Source of the DNA: DATKZH01 sp964475955
GTDB lineage: Bacteria > Planctomycetota > Planctomycetia > Pirellulales > Thermoguttaceae
Length of the DNA: 64,000 nucleotides
Direction of reading: 5' to 3'
Assembly: GCA_964475955.1 (NCBI GenBank)
Contig: CAYYZY010000016.1
Coordinates: 1-64,000 of the forward strand
The notes beneath the pieces are model-generated. The model did no database searches. It was not told the origin of the DNA and saw only the letters and a program-made list of their open reading frames with translations. Shown one piece after another: positions 1 through 7,350 of the stretch (position 1 is its first letter; every line of letters starts with the position of its first letter). The position numbers and the translations under genes were made by a program.

Positions 1-12
1 CACCCGCGGGCT

Positions 13-489
13 TCAGGGGGAAGGGCGCAGCGTCCGGTCGGCGATTTCGAGCTCGACGCGCACCAGGTCGCGCTGGAGCGCCTCCCAGCGGGCGACCTGC
101 CACTCCGACTCGGTTCCGGCCGCGAGGATCTCGTGGGCGAAGGCGAGCTGCGGCTCGGATCCGAGCTGGCGGCACTTCGGGGCGGCGAACCGGAGCATGC
201 GCTCGACCTGCTCGCGCATCGCGAGGACCTCGCCGGTGGCCGGCTCGATGATGCGGCCGTCCAGAGCGCGCCGCATCGCCTGCCAGTGGTTCTGCTCGAG
301 GTACTCGCGCCGCATCTCGGTCGCCGACTCGCCCGACTGGAAGCGGTCCTGGTACGTTGCCACCAGGGCCTGGACCATCGCCGAAAGGGCGCCGAGCCGG
401 CGCACGTCGGTCGGCAGGTCGGTGATGATGAGGTGCAGTTCCTGCTCCACGCCGAGGGTGGGAAACGGGTTCGGTCGAAACGGCTTCAT
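13..489 (-). CDS. Carboxylate-amine ligase (YbdK/GCS2 family), internally deleted
   Basis: The intact family (about 370 residues, ATP-dependent glutamate-cysteine ligase type 2 fold) starts with a GVExEx(H/F)L motif and ends with a region reading like ICDxPT...ALAxxIQAL. Here residues 12-20 (LGVEQELHL) match the start and are followed almost at once by ITDLPTDVRRLGALSAMVQ, which matches the last third. The protein is only 158 residues, so about 200 central residues, including most of the ATP- and substrate-binding core, are missing in frame. The ATG overlaps the stop of the M20 fragment upstream (ATGA), so the two were one operon. The product is unlikely to be active. An alternative reading, a gene truncated only at its 5' end, fits the N-terminal motif less well. 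Confidence 0.6.
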   Translation of the reverse strand: MKPFRPNPFPTLGVEQELHLIITDLPTDVRRLGALSAMVQALVATYQDRFQSGESATEMRREYLEQNHWQAMRRALDGRIIEPATGEVLAMREQVERMLRFAAPKCRQLGSEPQLAFAHEILAAGTESEWQVARWEALQRDLVRVELEIADRTLRPSP

Positions 490-1084
490 CGTGCCTCCGC
501 CTCGGGTGCGCAGATCCGTACGGCCATGCCGGCCAGCGCGAGCATGCCGGTCGGCACCGCCTCGTCGTTGAAGGCGAACTGCGGCGCGTGCAGCGGCGGC
601 GAGTCGACGCCCACGCCCACGCCCAGCCTGATGAACAGCCCCGGCGCCTGCTCGGTGAAGAAGGCGAAATCCTCCGCCCCCATGCTCGGGGCCTCGAGCT
701 GCTCAACGCGCAGGTGGGGGGCCAGCCGCGCGCCCAGATCGCACAGCTTGTGAAAGAGGGATTCGTCGTTGACCAGCAGCGGGTAGCCGCCGCTGAACGA
801 CACGCTCGCTTCGAGCCCCAGCGCGGAGCAGAGGGCTTGCGCCCGTTGGTCGATCTCCCGCTTGGTCCGCCGGCGCAGGTGTTCGTTCAGGGCCCGGGTG
901 GTCCCGGTGAGCGTGCCTCGTTCGGGGATGACGTTGTGGCTGGTCCCGGCCGCGGCGGTGCAGACGGTCACCACGCGCTCGGCTCGGGGATTTGGTGCAG
1001 CGCGCGTCGCAGGGCGACGGCTTCGGGTGCGAATTTTCGGACCGCGGCGATCAGTCGTGCGTACGGGTCTTCTCGGGCGGCCAT
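486..1084 (-). pseudogene. M20-family amidohydrolase (hippurate hydrolase-like), centre deleted and frameshifted
   Basis: An ATG at 1084 opens a frame whose start (EAVALRRALHQIPEPS) is the typical N-terminus of M20 amidohydrolases (LRRxLHxHPE). It stops at a TGA at 970-968. In another frame, open from about 983 to 486, ERVVTVCTAAAGTSHNVIPE is the family's dimerisation-domain segment (VTVGxxxxGTxxNVIP), followed by SMGAEDFAFF and LHAPQFAF, the normal C-terminus. Both pieces total about 199 codons against roughly 390 in the family, so about 190 codons with most metal ligands are gone and the halves are out of frame. The join lies at CCGAGCG, a string that can be read as belonging to either half. 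A GTG at 974 could restart a useless C-terminal product. Confidence 0.75.
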
Positions 1085-1543
1085 GGTCGAGGGTTCGCGC
1101 GACGGGAGGCGGGAGGCGGGAAGAGTCGCCCGGTAAGGGTGCCGCAAACGGCCGGCTGCGTCAAGTCGCCGCGGATCGCCTCGCCGCGGACATCGCCCAG
1201 CCGGACATCGCGGCCCGGGAAGCGGCGGGGTGGCCGGGGTCGAGTGCAGCGAGCCCCCGGAACGGGTAAGAGTGTGGGGTCGCTGGGCTCGACGACACCC
1301 GGAATTTCACAGATACTTCCCGGGCAACTAAAATGCGCAAAGGGGGTCGTATGGGCACCCGGGGCGGGGCTTCGGTCGACGGGGTCTCGGGCGTGCCGGC
1401 AGAAACGGAGGAGCCCATGGGGGGGTCTTGTCGATATTGCGGATAGGGCGGCATGCGAGCACGCCCGCCCACGCGAGGGCCAGTGCGCACACTGCCCGTC
1501 GGAGGGGTTTCGCCGTCGAGGTTGGATCGCAGGAGCAGGAAAG
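1085..1543. other. Intergenic region with a degenerate palindrome
   Basis: This 459-base stretch separates the divergent M20 fragment and the secreted protein at 1544. It carries a diverged copy of the GGCCGGGGTCGAGCGCAGCG palindrome family at about 1229-1300. I found no convincing gene; the open frames here have no family resemblance and lack plausible ribosome binding sites. Confidence 0.5.
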
Positions 1544-2023
1544 ATGAAGCCGAAGCAGATGGTCGTGGCCCTCCTCCTGGGCTGGCTCGTGGTCAGCGGG
1601 GCCGGTCGGGCGGAGGCCCAGAGCCGCCCCCACGTGCCGCGGACCTACGCTCCGCACCTCGATGCGCTGCGGCGGTACCCCGGCCCCTTGCAGGGCTTCA
1701 ACTACAACTACTACAGTCCGGGCCGTCCGGGCGCGAACCTCGACCGGGCCCTGGCCGCCCAGCAGCAAGTGTTGAACCGTCAGGCGACCACCATTCGGGA
1801 GCTCCAGGGTGTGGTCGACAGGGCGGTCCGGCAGGGCGGGATCCGTCCCACCGGCGCGGGCGCGCGATTCATGAACCGCACGCAGTTCATGAACCGGTCG
1901 CACTACTACTCGGGCGTAGGCTCAGGTGGCGTCGGTGGGGGCGCCGGGGCGGGGCGCAGGTCCGCGGGACCGACGAGCTACCGGGGCGCGGCGCAAACGT
2001 TCGGGTCGTACAGCAGGTTCTAG
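1544..2023 (+). CDS. Hypothetical secreted protein
   Basis: A 159-residue protein of unknown function. The ATG at 1544 is chosen because AGGAG lies about 9 bases upstream and the product then begins with a clear Sec signal peptide (MKPKQMVVALLLGWLVVSG, cleavage likely after AEA near residue 25). The mature part has a tyrosine- and proline-rich opening (FNYNYYSPGRPG near 50-62), a short helical stretch with glutamines (AAQQQVLNRQATTIRELQG) that could form a coiled coil, and a glycine/serine-rich tail ending in YSRF. It has no catalytic motif. Low-complexity secreted proteins of this type are frequent in planctomycetes, but I cannot name a family. Confidence 0.7.
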   Translation: MKPKQMVVALLLGWLVVSGAGRAEAQSRPHVPRTYAPHLDALRRYPGPLQGFNYNYYSPGRPGANLDRALAAQQQVLNRQATTIRELQGVVDRAVRQGGIRPTGAGARFMNRTQFMNRSHYYSGVGSGGVGGGAGAGRRSAGPTSYRGAAQTFGSYSRF

Positions 2024-2120
2024 TTCAGCGTGGACGATTTCCTGGCGCGCTCCCTCGCCCTCTCTGCGAGCGCCGTCTCTGCCGTTGCCGAATCCTCGCG
2101 AGGGCGGAACGCCGCGGAAA

Positions 2121-2163
2121 ACGTTCCCTACAGTGATGTCGCCGAATCGCGCACGGTGATTTA
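2121..2163. repeat. CGTTCCCTAC repeat with GAATCGCGCACGGTGATTT tail
   Basis: The string cgttccctacag (from 2122) followed by gaatcgcgcacggtgattt (from 2144) recurs at 17367-17416 in the same order. A single-arm form of the core (GTAGGGAACG) also occurs near 34380 and 57761. It sits just beyond the 3' end of the U32 gene. Confidence 0.6.
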
Positions 2164-4272
2164 GATCAGCGAGCGGTCGTAGTTAAAGCGGAAGGGCTGC
2201 GCGCCTTCGGGGGGCACGTTGCGGAAGTCGGCTGCCGGGTCGTCGGACCCGACCAGGTCGACCACCAGGTGGGCGGCGCGGATCCGCTCGTTGCGCACGT
2301 CGCGCAGGTCGAACGGCTCGACCGGCCGGAACACCCAGAGGCCGCCTTCCCGTCGGCCCCGCATGCGCTGGCCGCGACGGTCGGCCAGCGTTCGGTCGCC
2401 CATGTCCTCCTCGGCAAGCGCCACCCGGCTGGTCAGAAGCGGAGGACGCCCGAACACGACCAGCGAACAGGGGACCGGGCACTGCGCGGCGGCGGTCTCC
2501 AGTTGGCGGCGGTCGGCCTCCGGCGACAGCGTCACGCTCCTCAGGCCCAGGTCGGCGAGTTGCCGGGCGGCCACCGAGTTGAGCACGGCCAGGCCCGGGC
2601 CGCCCTCCATGCGGGCGCCGATTTGTCGGGCGAGCCACCAGCCGCCCCAACTGTTGACTTCCACGGGGACCCCCGACCCCTTGCAGCGACGGATAAGCTT
2701 CTCCAGCCCGGGCACGTCGTCCTCGAAAAACACCGACGGCAGCGCGGCCACCAGTCGCAGCTTGCGCAGGCCGCGGCGCAGCCTAGTGAACGCCTCGTCG
2801 GTGAGCCCCTCGACGACGATCGCCGCCGGGCGGAACTGCCGCGCGAACGCCGGGACTTCGGCGGCCGCGAGGCGAACGCGTTCGGGCGGGCTTCCCAGCG
2901 TAAGACGGTTCTCTCCGTGCGGCTCCGCCGGCTCCAGCATGCGCCGCACGCCCTCCGGCACGCGCACGCCCGAGAGGCCGTGCCCCCGGCGCTTCGCCCG
3001 ACGCACCACCGCCCGAACCCGGTCGACCAGCTTGTTGGCCGCCCGGGGGACGAGCAGGTAATCGGGATCGTCGGTGTCGAGGGTGCCGGGCCGGCATCCT
3101 TCGATCGACTGCTGCCCGAGCCACTGGAGCAACGGGCCGACGGGCACGGCCTTGTGCTTGCGGCGCACGACCGTCTTCGGCTGCGACCAGGTTTCAGTGC
3201 GTCGGGCGCAGGTGCACTGGCACTCGATTTTCGGGCCGGCCAGCCGGATCGTCAGGTCGTAGGTCGGCTCCGGGTCGGTCTGCTCCGCGATTCGGGCGGC
3301 GGCCGGCGCCTGCTCGCCGGGCTCCGGCGAGGCCCCCCGGCCGGCGACGCCCGTCAGTTCGCCGCGCCGGCCGTCGAGGTAATCGGAGGTGAGCCGGCGC
3401 CCGGTGTACGCACCCAGTTCGCGTGCCTGGTCGATAAGCTCGAGGCTCTGCTCGCCGTCGATCCCGCGGCGATACAGCGCGACGGCCCGGCCCACCCACG
3501 CGGCGTTCTTCATCCGCCCTTCGATCTTCAAGGCGGCGACCCCCGCTTCGCCCAGCTCGCGGAGCCTGTGGATCGCGGCCAGGTCGCGCATCGAGAAGGG
3601 GGTGCCCAGCGCGGCGCCGTCGGCCGTCCAGGGCACGCGGCAAGGGCTGGCGCAGGTGCCCCGGTTGCCGCTGCGCCCCCCGGTCCAACTCGAAAGGTAG
3701 CACCGGCCGGAGACGGAGAAGCAGAGCGCGCCCTGGGCAAATACTTCCGTCGCCACGCCCGGAACGGACGACGCCGCCCGGATCTCCGCCAGCGTCATCT
3801 CGCGGGCGAGCACCACGCGGGCGATCCCCAGCGCGGCCGCCGCCTTCACGTCGGCGCTGTTGGCCATGCAGCTCTGCGTGCTGAAGTCGAAATCCACCTC
3901 CGGGAACTCGGGCCGCAGCGCCAAGAGGGCCGGGTCGCGGACCAGCACGGCGTCGACCCCGCATCGGCTCGCCCACGTGAGCATGCGCGCCGCCAGGCCC
4001 AGTTCCCGCTCGGCCAGGTCGACGTTCAACGTCAGGTAGACGCGGCCCGATCGGGCGTGCGCGGCCTCGGCGGCTTCGGCGAGCTCGTCCTGCGTGAAAT
4101 TTCGGGCGCCGCGGCGGGCGTTCAGGGCGGTCAGGCCGAGGTAGACGGAGTCGGCCCCCGCTTCCAGCGCCGCCTCGAGCGACGCGGCGTCGCCCGCCGG
4201 GGCAAGCAGCTCCATGCGGGCCGGAGGCCGCGTTGACGGCCCGTTCGCAGTGGGTCGATCGTTTTCCGACAT
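2161..4272 (-). CDS. U32 family peptidase / RlhA-like protein
   Basis: A 703-residue protein. The N-terminal TIM-barrel-like domain starts MELLAPAGDAASLEAALEAG, the standard opening of the U32 family. The family signature ExFxxGxxCxxxxGxCxxS is present as EVFAQGALCFSVSGRCYLS, followed by GNRGTCASPCR, giving the conserved cysteines thought to bind iron-sulfur in RlhA/UbiU relatives. A long C-terminal part corresponds to the DUF3656-type extension. Members include collagenase-like proteases and RlhA, which hydroxylates C2501 of 23S rRNA; the substrate here is unknown. The start at 4272 gives MSENDRPTANG; the open frame extends further upstream to 4386 but that part looks non-coding. The gene is divergent from the UDP-glucose dehydrogenase gene. 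Confidence 0.85.
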   Translation of the reverse strand: MSENDRPTANGPSTRPPARMELLAPAGDAASLEAALEAGADSVYLGLTALNARRGARNFTQDELAEAAEAAHARSGRVYLTLNVDLAERELGLAARMLTWASRCGVDAVLVRDPALLALRPEFPEVDFDFSTQSCMANSADVKAAAALGIARVVLAREMTLAEIRAASSVPGVATEVFAQGALCFSVSGRCYLSSWTGGRSGNRGTCASPCRVPWTADGAALGTPFSMRDLAAIHRLRELGEAGVAALKIEGRMKNAAWVGRAVALYRRGIDGEQSLELIDQARELGAYTGRRLTSDYLDGRRGELTGVAGRGASPEPGEQAPAAARIAEQTDPEPTYDLTIRLAGPKIECQCTCARRTETWSQPKTVVRRKHKAVPVGPLLQWLGQQSIEGCRPGTLDTDDPDYLLVPRAANKLVDRVRAVVRRAKRRGHGLSGVRVPEGVRRMLEPAEPHGENRLTLGSPPERVRLAAAEVPAFARQFRPAAIVVEGLTDEAFTRLRRGLRKLRLVAALPSVFFEDDVPGLEKLIRRCKGSGVPVEVNSWGGWWLARQIGARMEGGPGLAVLNSVAARQLADLGLRSVTLSPEADRRQLETAAAQCPVPCSLVVFGRPPLLTSRVALAEEDMGDRTLADRRGQRMRGRREGGLWVFRPVEPFDLRDVRNERIRAAHLVVDLVGSDDPAADFRNVPPEGAQPFRFNYDRSLI

Positions 4273-4513
4273 GACGTTCGCCTTCTTGGCCGGACGGCGA
4301 CCATCGATCGCGCTTCCCACGCCGCCTGAAACGGGCCCCAGTTTGAATCTTAGGGCCGACCCGGCCCCTCGGCAAGCGGGCCGCAAATCGGGCTTGTCGA
4401 GCGACCGGCAGGAAGGTACGGTTTCGATGGACCGAAAGCAAGGTGAGGGGGATTTCGGCCGGGCTTCGCGCTACTGCGCATCGAGTGACCCAAACCCAGG
4501 GAGGCCGAGTTCC

Positions 4514-5890
4514 GTGGCGAACATTCTCTGTATCGGGGCCGGGCACATCGGCGGGCCGACGATGGCCGTCATCGCCAAGCACTGCCCGGAGCACCGCGTG
4601 GTCGTCGTCGACGTCAACCGGGGGCGCATCGCCGCCTGGCAGTCCGACGCGCCGCCCATCCACGAGCCGGGCCTCGACGAGACCGTGCGCGCGGCCCGCG
4701 GCCGGAACCTTTTCTTCTCCACGGAGGTCGACGCCTCGATCGCCGAGGCGGAGATCATCTTCGTAAGCGTGAACACGCCTACCAAGGAATTCGGGGCCGG
4801 CGCGGGAAAGGCCGCCGACCTCCAGTACTGGGAGAAGACGGCCCGGCAGATCCTGGCCAACTCGGCGGAGCCGAAGATCGTCGTCGAGAAGAGCACGCTG
4901 CCGGTGCGCACCGCCGAGGCCATGGAGCGCATCCTCAACTCGAACGCCGGGGGGCTCCACTTCGACGTCGTCTCCAACCCCGAGTTCCTCGCCGAGGGGA
5001 CGGCCATCCGCGACATGGAACGGCCCGACCGCGTGCTGGTGGGCGGGCGCGACACGCCGTCGGGGCGGAAGGCCGTGCAGGCGATCGTCGACCTCTACGC
5101 CCATTGGGTCCCCTCGGAGCGGATCATCACCACGAGCCTCTGGTCGAGCGAGCTGTCGAAGCTGGCGGCCAACGCCTTCCTGGCCCAGCGGGTGTCGTCG
5201 ATCAACGCCGTCTCCGCGCTGTGCGAAAGGACCGAGGCCGACGTCGACGAGGTCGCCTACGCCGTGGGGCTCGACCGGCGCGTCGGCCCGCACTTCCTGC
5301 GCGCGAGCGTCGGCTTCGGCGGCTCCTGCTTCCGCAAGGACGTGCTCAACCTGGCCTACCTGTGCGAGCATTTCGGGCTTCCCGAAGTGGGCGCGTATTG
5401 GGAGCAGGTGGTGCGGATGAACGAGTACCAGCAGCGCCGCTTCGTCGACACCATGATCTCCGCCATGTTCAACACGATCGCCGGCAAGCGGATCGCCCTG
5501 TTCGGCGCCGCCTTCAAGGCCGACACGGCCGATACGCGCGACTCCCCCGCCCTGGCGATCTGCCGGGCGCTGGTCGAAGAGCGTGCCGACGTGGTGATCA
5601 CCGACCCCCATGCGCTGGCCAACGCTCGCGCCGACCTGGGCGAGGTGGCCCGGCGCGTCGCCTTCGAGCCCGACCCCTACGCGGCCGCGGCCGGCGCGCA
5701 CGCGGTGGCCGTGCTCACCGAGTGGCCGGCGTTCGCCGAGCTCGACTACGAGGCCGTCTACCGGTCGATGGTCCAGCCGGCGCACGTGTTCGACGGCCGC
5801 AACCTGCTCGACCGGCGGCGCCTCCACGCGCTGGGGTTCAACGTCTACGCGGTCGGCAAGCCGCCGCTGGTGCACTGCCCGGCCACTTGA
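4514..5890 (+). CDS. ugd: UDP-glucose 6-dehydrogenase
   Basis: Oxidises UDP-glucose to UDP-glucuronate with two NAD+, supplying sugar nucleotides for polysaccharides. The Rossmann motif CIGAGHIGGPT starts near residue 6, and the catalytic cysteine is Cys272 in GFGGSCFRKD. The segment ANAFLAQRVSSINAVSALCE and the length (458 residues) fit the eukaryote-like UGDH subgroup rather than the shorter E. coli type. I chose the GTG at 4514, directly before ANILCIGAG; an in-frame ATG at 4427 would add 29 residues of non-family sequence. The sugar transferase and FemAB-like genes near 47-49 kb could use related precursors, but there is no direct link. Confidence 0.9.
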   Translation: MANILCIGAGHIGGPTMAVIAKHCPEHRVVVVDVNRGRIAAWQSDAPPIHEPGLDETVRAARGRNLFFSTEVDASIAEAEIIFVSVNTPTKEFGAGAGKAADLQYWEKTARQILANSAEPKIVVEKSTLPVRTAEAMERILNSNAGGLHFDVVSNPEFLAEGTAIRDMERPDRVLVGGRDTPSGRKAVQAIVDLYAHWVPSERIITTSLWSSELSKLAANAFLAQRVSSINAVSALCERTEADVDEVAYAVGLDRRVGPHFLRASVGFGGSCFRKDVLNLAYLCEHFGLPEVGAYWEQVVRMNEYQQRRFVDTMISAMFNTIAGKRIALFGAAFKADTADTRDSPALAICRALVEERADVVITDPHALANARADLGEVARRVAFEPDPYAAAAGAHAVAVLTEWPAFAELDYEAVYRSMVQPAHVFDGRNLLDRRRLHALGFNVYAVGKPPLVHCPAT

Positions 5891-5990
5891 CACGCGCCGG
5901 GGCCCCGTGCAGAATGGGTGCCTTCGGGCGACGGCGCATGCCGGCCGCGCGCCCGGCGCTTCCCATTCGGGCTGCTTCGCGGGCACCAGC

Positions 5991-6638
5991 ATGGCGGTAT
6001 CGGAAGAGATCAAGCGTCGTGCGGCCCGGGTGACCCGGGCACTGAGCCGCCACTACCCGGACGCCCAGTGCGCCCTCCACTTCCGCACGCCGCTGGAGCT
6101 TTTGGTGGCCACGATCCTGTCGGCCCAGTGTACCGACGCGCGGGTGAACGCGGTGACCGCGTCGCTGTTTGCGGAGTACCGCTCGGCGGCCGACTACGCC
6201 CGGGCCTCGCAGGGGCGGCTCGAAGCGGCGATCCGCAGCACCGGGTTCTTCCGCAACAAGGCGAAGAGCCTCCGCGCGTGCTGCGAGGCGCTGGTCGAGC
6301 GGCACGACGGCGGGCTGCCCACCGAGATCGACGCCCTGGTCGAGCTGCCCGGCGTCGGGCGCAAGACGGCCAACGTGGTGCTGGGCACGGCGATGGGGAT
6401 CGCCTCGGGGGTCGTCGTCGACACGCACGTCGCGCGGCTCTGCCGGCGGCTGGGGCTCACCGAGCAGAAGGACGCCGACAAGATCGAGCGCCAATTGATG
6501 CAGCTTCTGCCGAAGAGACAGTGGATCGACTTCAGCCACCGGATGATTCACCACGGGCGCCGCGTCTGCACCGCGCGCAAGCCGAAGTGCGACGAGTGCC
6601 CGATGCGGCGCTTCTGCCCCCGGGTGGGCGTCGGCTGA
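5991..6638 (+). CDS. nth: Endonuclease III (DNA glycosylase/AP lyase)
   Basis: Removes oxidised pyrimidines in base excision repair. The helix-hairpin-helix LPGVGRKTANVVL carries the catalytic lysine (Lys125), and the catalytic aspartate is Asp144 in VVDTHVARL. The C-terminus has the [4Fe-4S] pattern C-x6-C-x2-C-x5-C (CTARKPKCDECPMRRFC). At 215 residues it is full length. The ATG at 5991 is the first that gives a family-like N-terminus (ALSRHYPDAQCALHFRTPLE). It follows ugd by 100 bases and precedes dcd by 76 bases on the same strand. Confidence 0.95.
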   Translation: MAVSEEIKRRAARVTRALSRHYPDAQCALHFRTPLELLVATILSAQCTDARVNAVTASLFAEYRSAADYARASQGRLEAAIRSTGFFRNKAKSLRACCEALVERHDGGLPTEIDALVELPGVGRKTANVVLGTAMGIASGVVVDTHVARLCRRLGLTEQKDADKIERQLMQLLPKRQWIDFSHRMIHHGRRVCTARKPKCDECPMRRFCPRVGVG

Positions 6639-6714
6639 CCGGCCAATCGTTGGTTTCATCCCGCCGCCGCGGGACGTGCGGCGCGGGTCCCCCGAAGCAC
6701 GGACGTTCGAGCAT

Positions 6715-7281
6715 ATGATCCTTTCCGGCCACGAAATTCGAGCGCAACTGGGGACGAACATCGTCATCGACCCGTTCGACGAGGCCCGGCTCAACCCCAA
6801 CAGTTACAACCTGGCGCTGCACCACGAGCTGATGGTCTACGAGGAAGTCGTGCTCGACATGCGCAAGAAGAACCGCGTGCGCCGGGTGCCCATTCCGCCG
6901 GAGGGGCTCGTGCTCCAGCCCGGCCAGCTCTACCTCGGCCGCACCGCCGAACGGACCGAAACGCGGCGCTTCGTGCCGATGATCGAAGGCCGGTCGTCGG
7001 TGGGGCGGCTGGGGCTGTTCGTGCACGTCACGGCCGGGTTCGGCGACGTCGGCTTCTGCGGCTACTGGACCCTGGAGATGTTCGCCGTCCAGCCGGTGCG
7101 GGTCTACCCGGGCGTGCCCATCTGTCAGATCTTCTACCACAGCCTGCGGGGCGACGTCACCGAATACCAGAGCGACAAGTACCAGCACAACACCGACATC
7201 CAGCCCAGCCTGCTGTTCCAGGAACTCGACCCCGACGGCTCCGACGACCCGCAGCTCAAGCTGCCGTTCGAAATCGAGTGA
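6715..7281 (+). CDS. dcd: dCTP deaminase
   Basis: Converts dCTP to dUTP for thymidylate synthesis; acts as a homotrimer in the cytoplasm. The 188-residue product begins MILSGHEIRAQL, has the family segment LNPNSYNLALH near the start, the nucleotide-binding and catalytic block EGRSSVGRLGLFVHVTAGFG, and GFCGYWTLEM after it. The frame extends upstream to 6676 without family resemblance, so the ATG at 6715 is preferred. Confidence 0.93.
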   Translation: MILSGHEIRAQLGTNIVIDPFDEARLNPNSYNLALHHELMVYEEVVLDMRKKNRVRRVPIPPEGLVLQPGQLYLGRTAERTETRRFVPMIEGRSSVGRLGLFVHVTAGFGDVGFCGYWTLEMFAVQPVRVYPGVPICQIFYHSLRGDVTEYQSDKYQHNTDIQPSLLFQELDPDGSDDPQLKLPFEIE

Positions 7282-7350
7282 AGAGTGTACCCAAAAATAC
7301 GAGAACTATTGCCCTGACCTACGGGCTTCGCCGACAGGGGATGAACCGCG

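Noticed and set aside
4427..4513. ATG at 4427 as start of ugd
   Set aside because: It would add 29 residues before the Rossmann strand that no family member needs; the GTG at 4514 fits better.
3194..6013. A 939-codon minus-strand frame opposite ugd
   Set aside because: It runs antisense to a clear UDP-glucose dehydrogenase and its translation is Arg/Pro/Gly-rich without any domain, a normal shadow in high-GC DNA.
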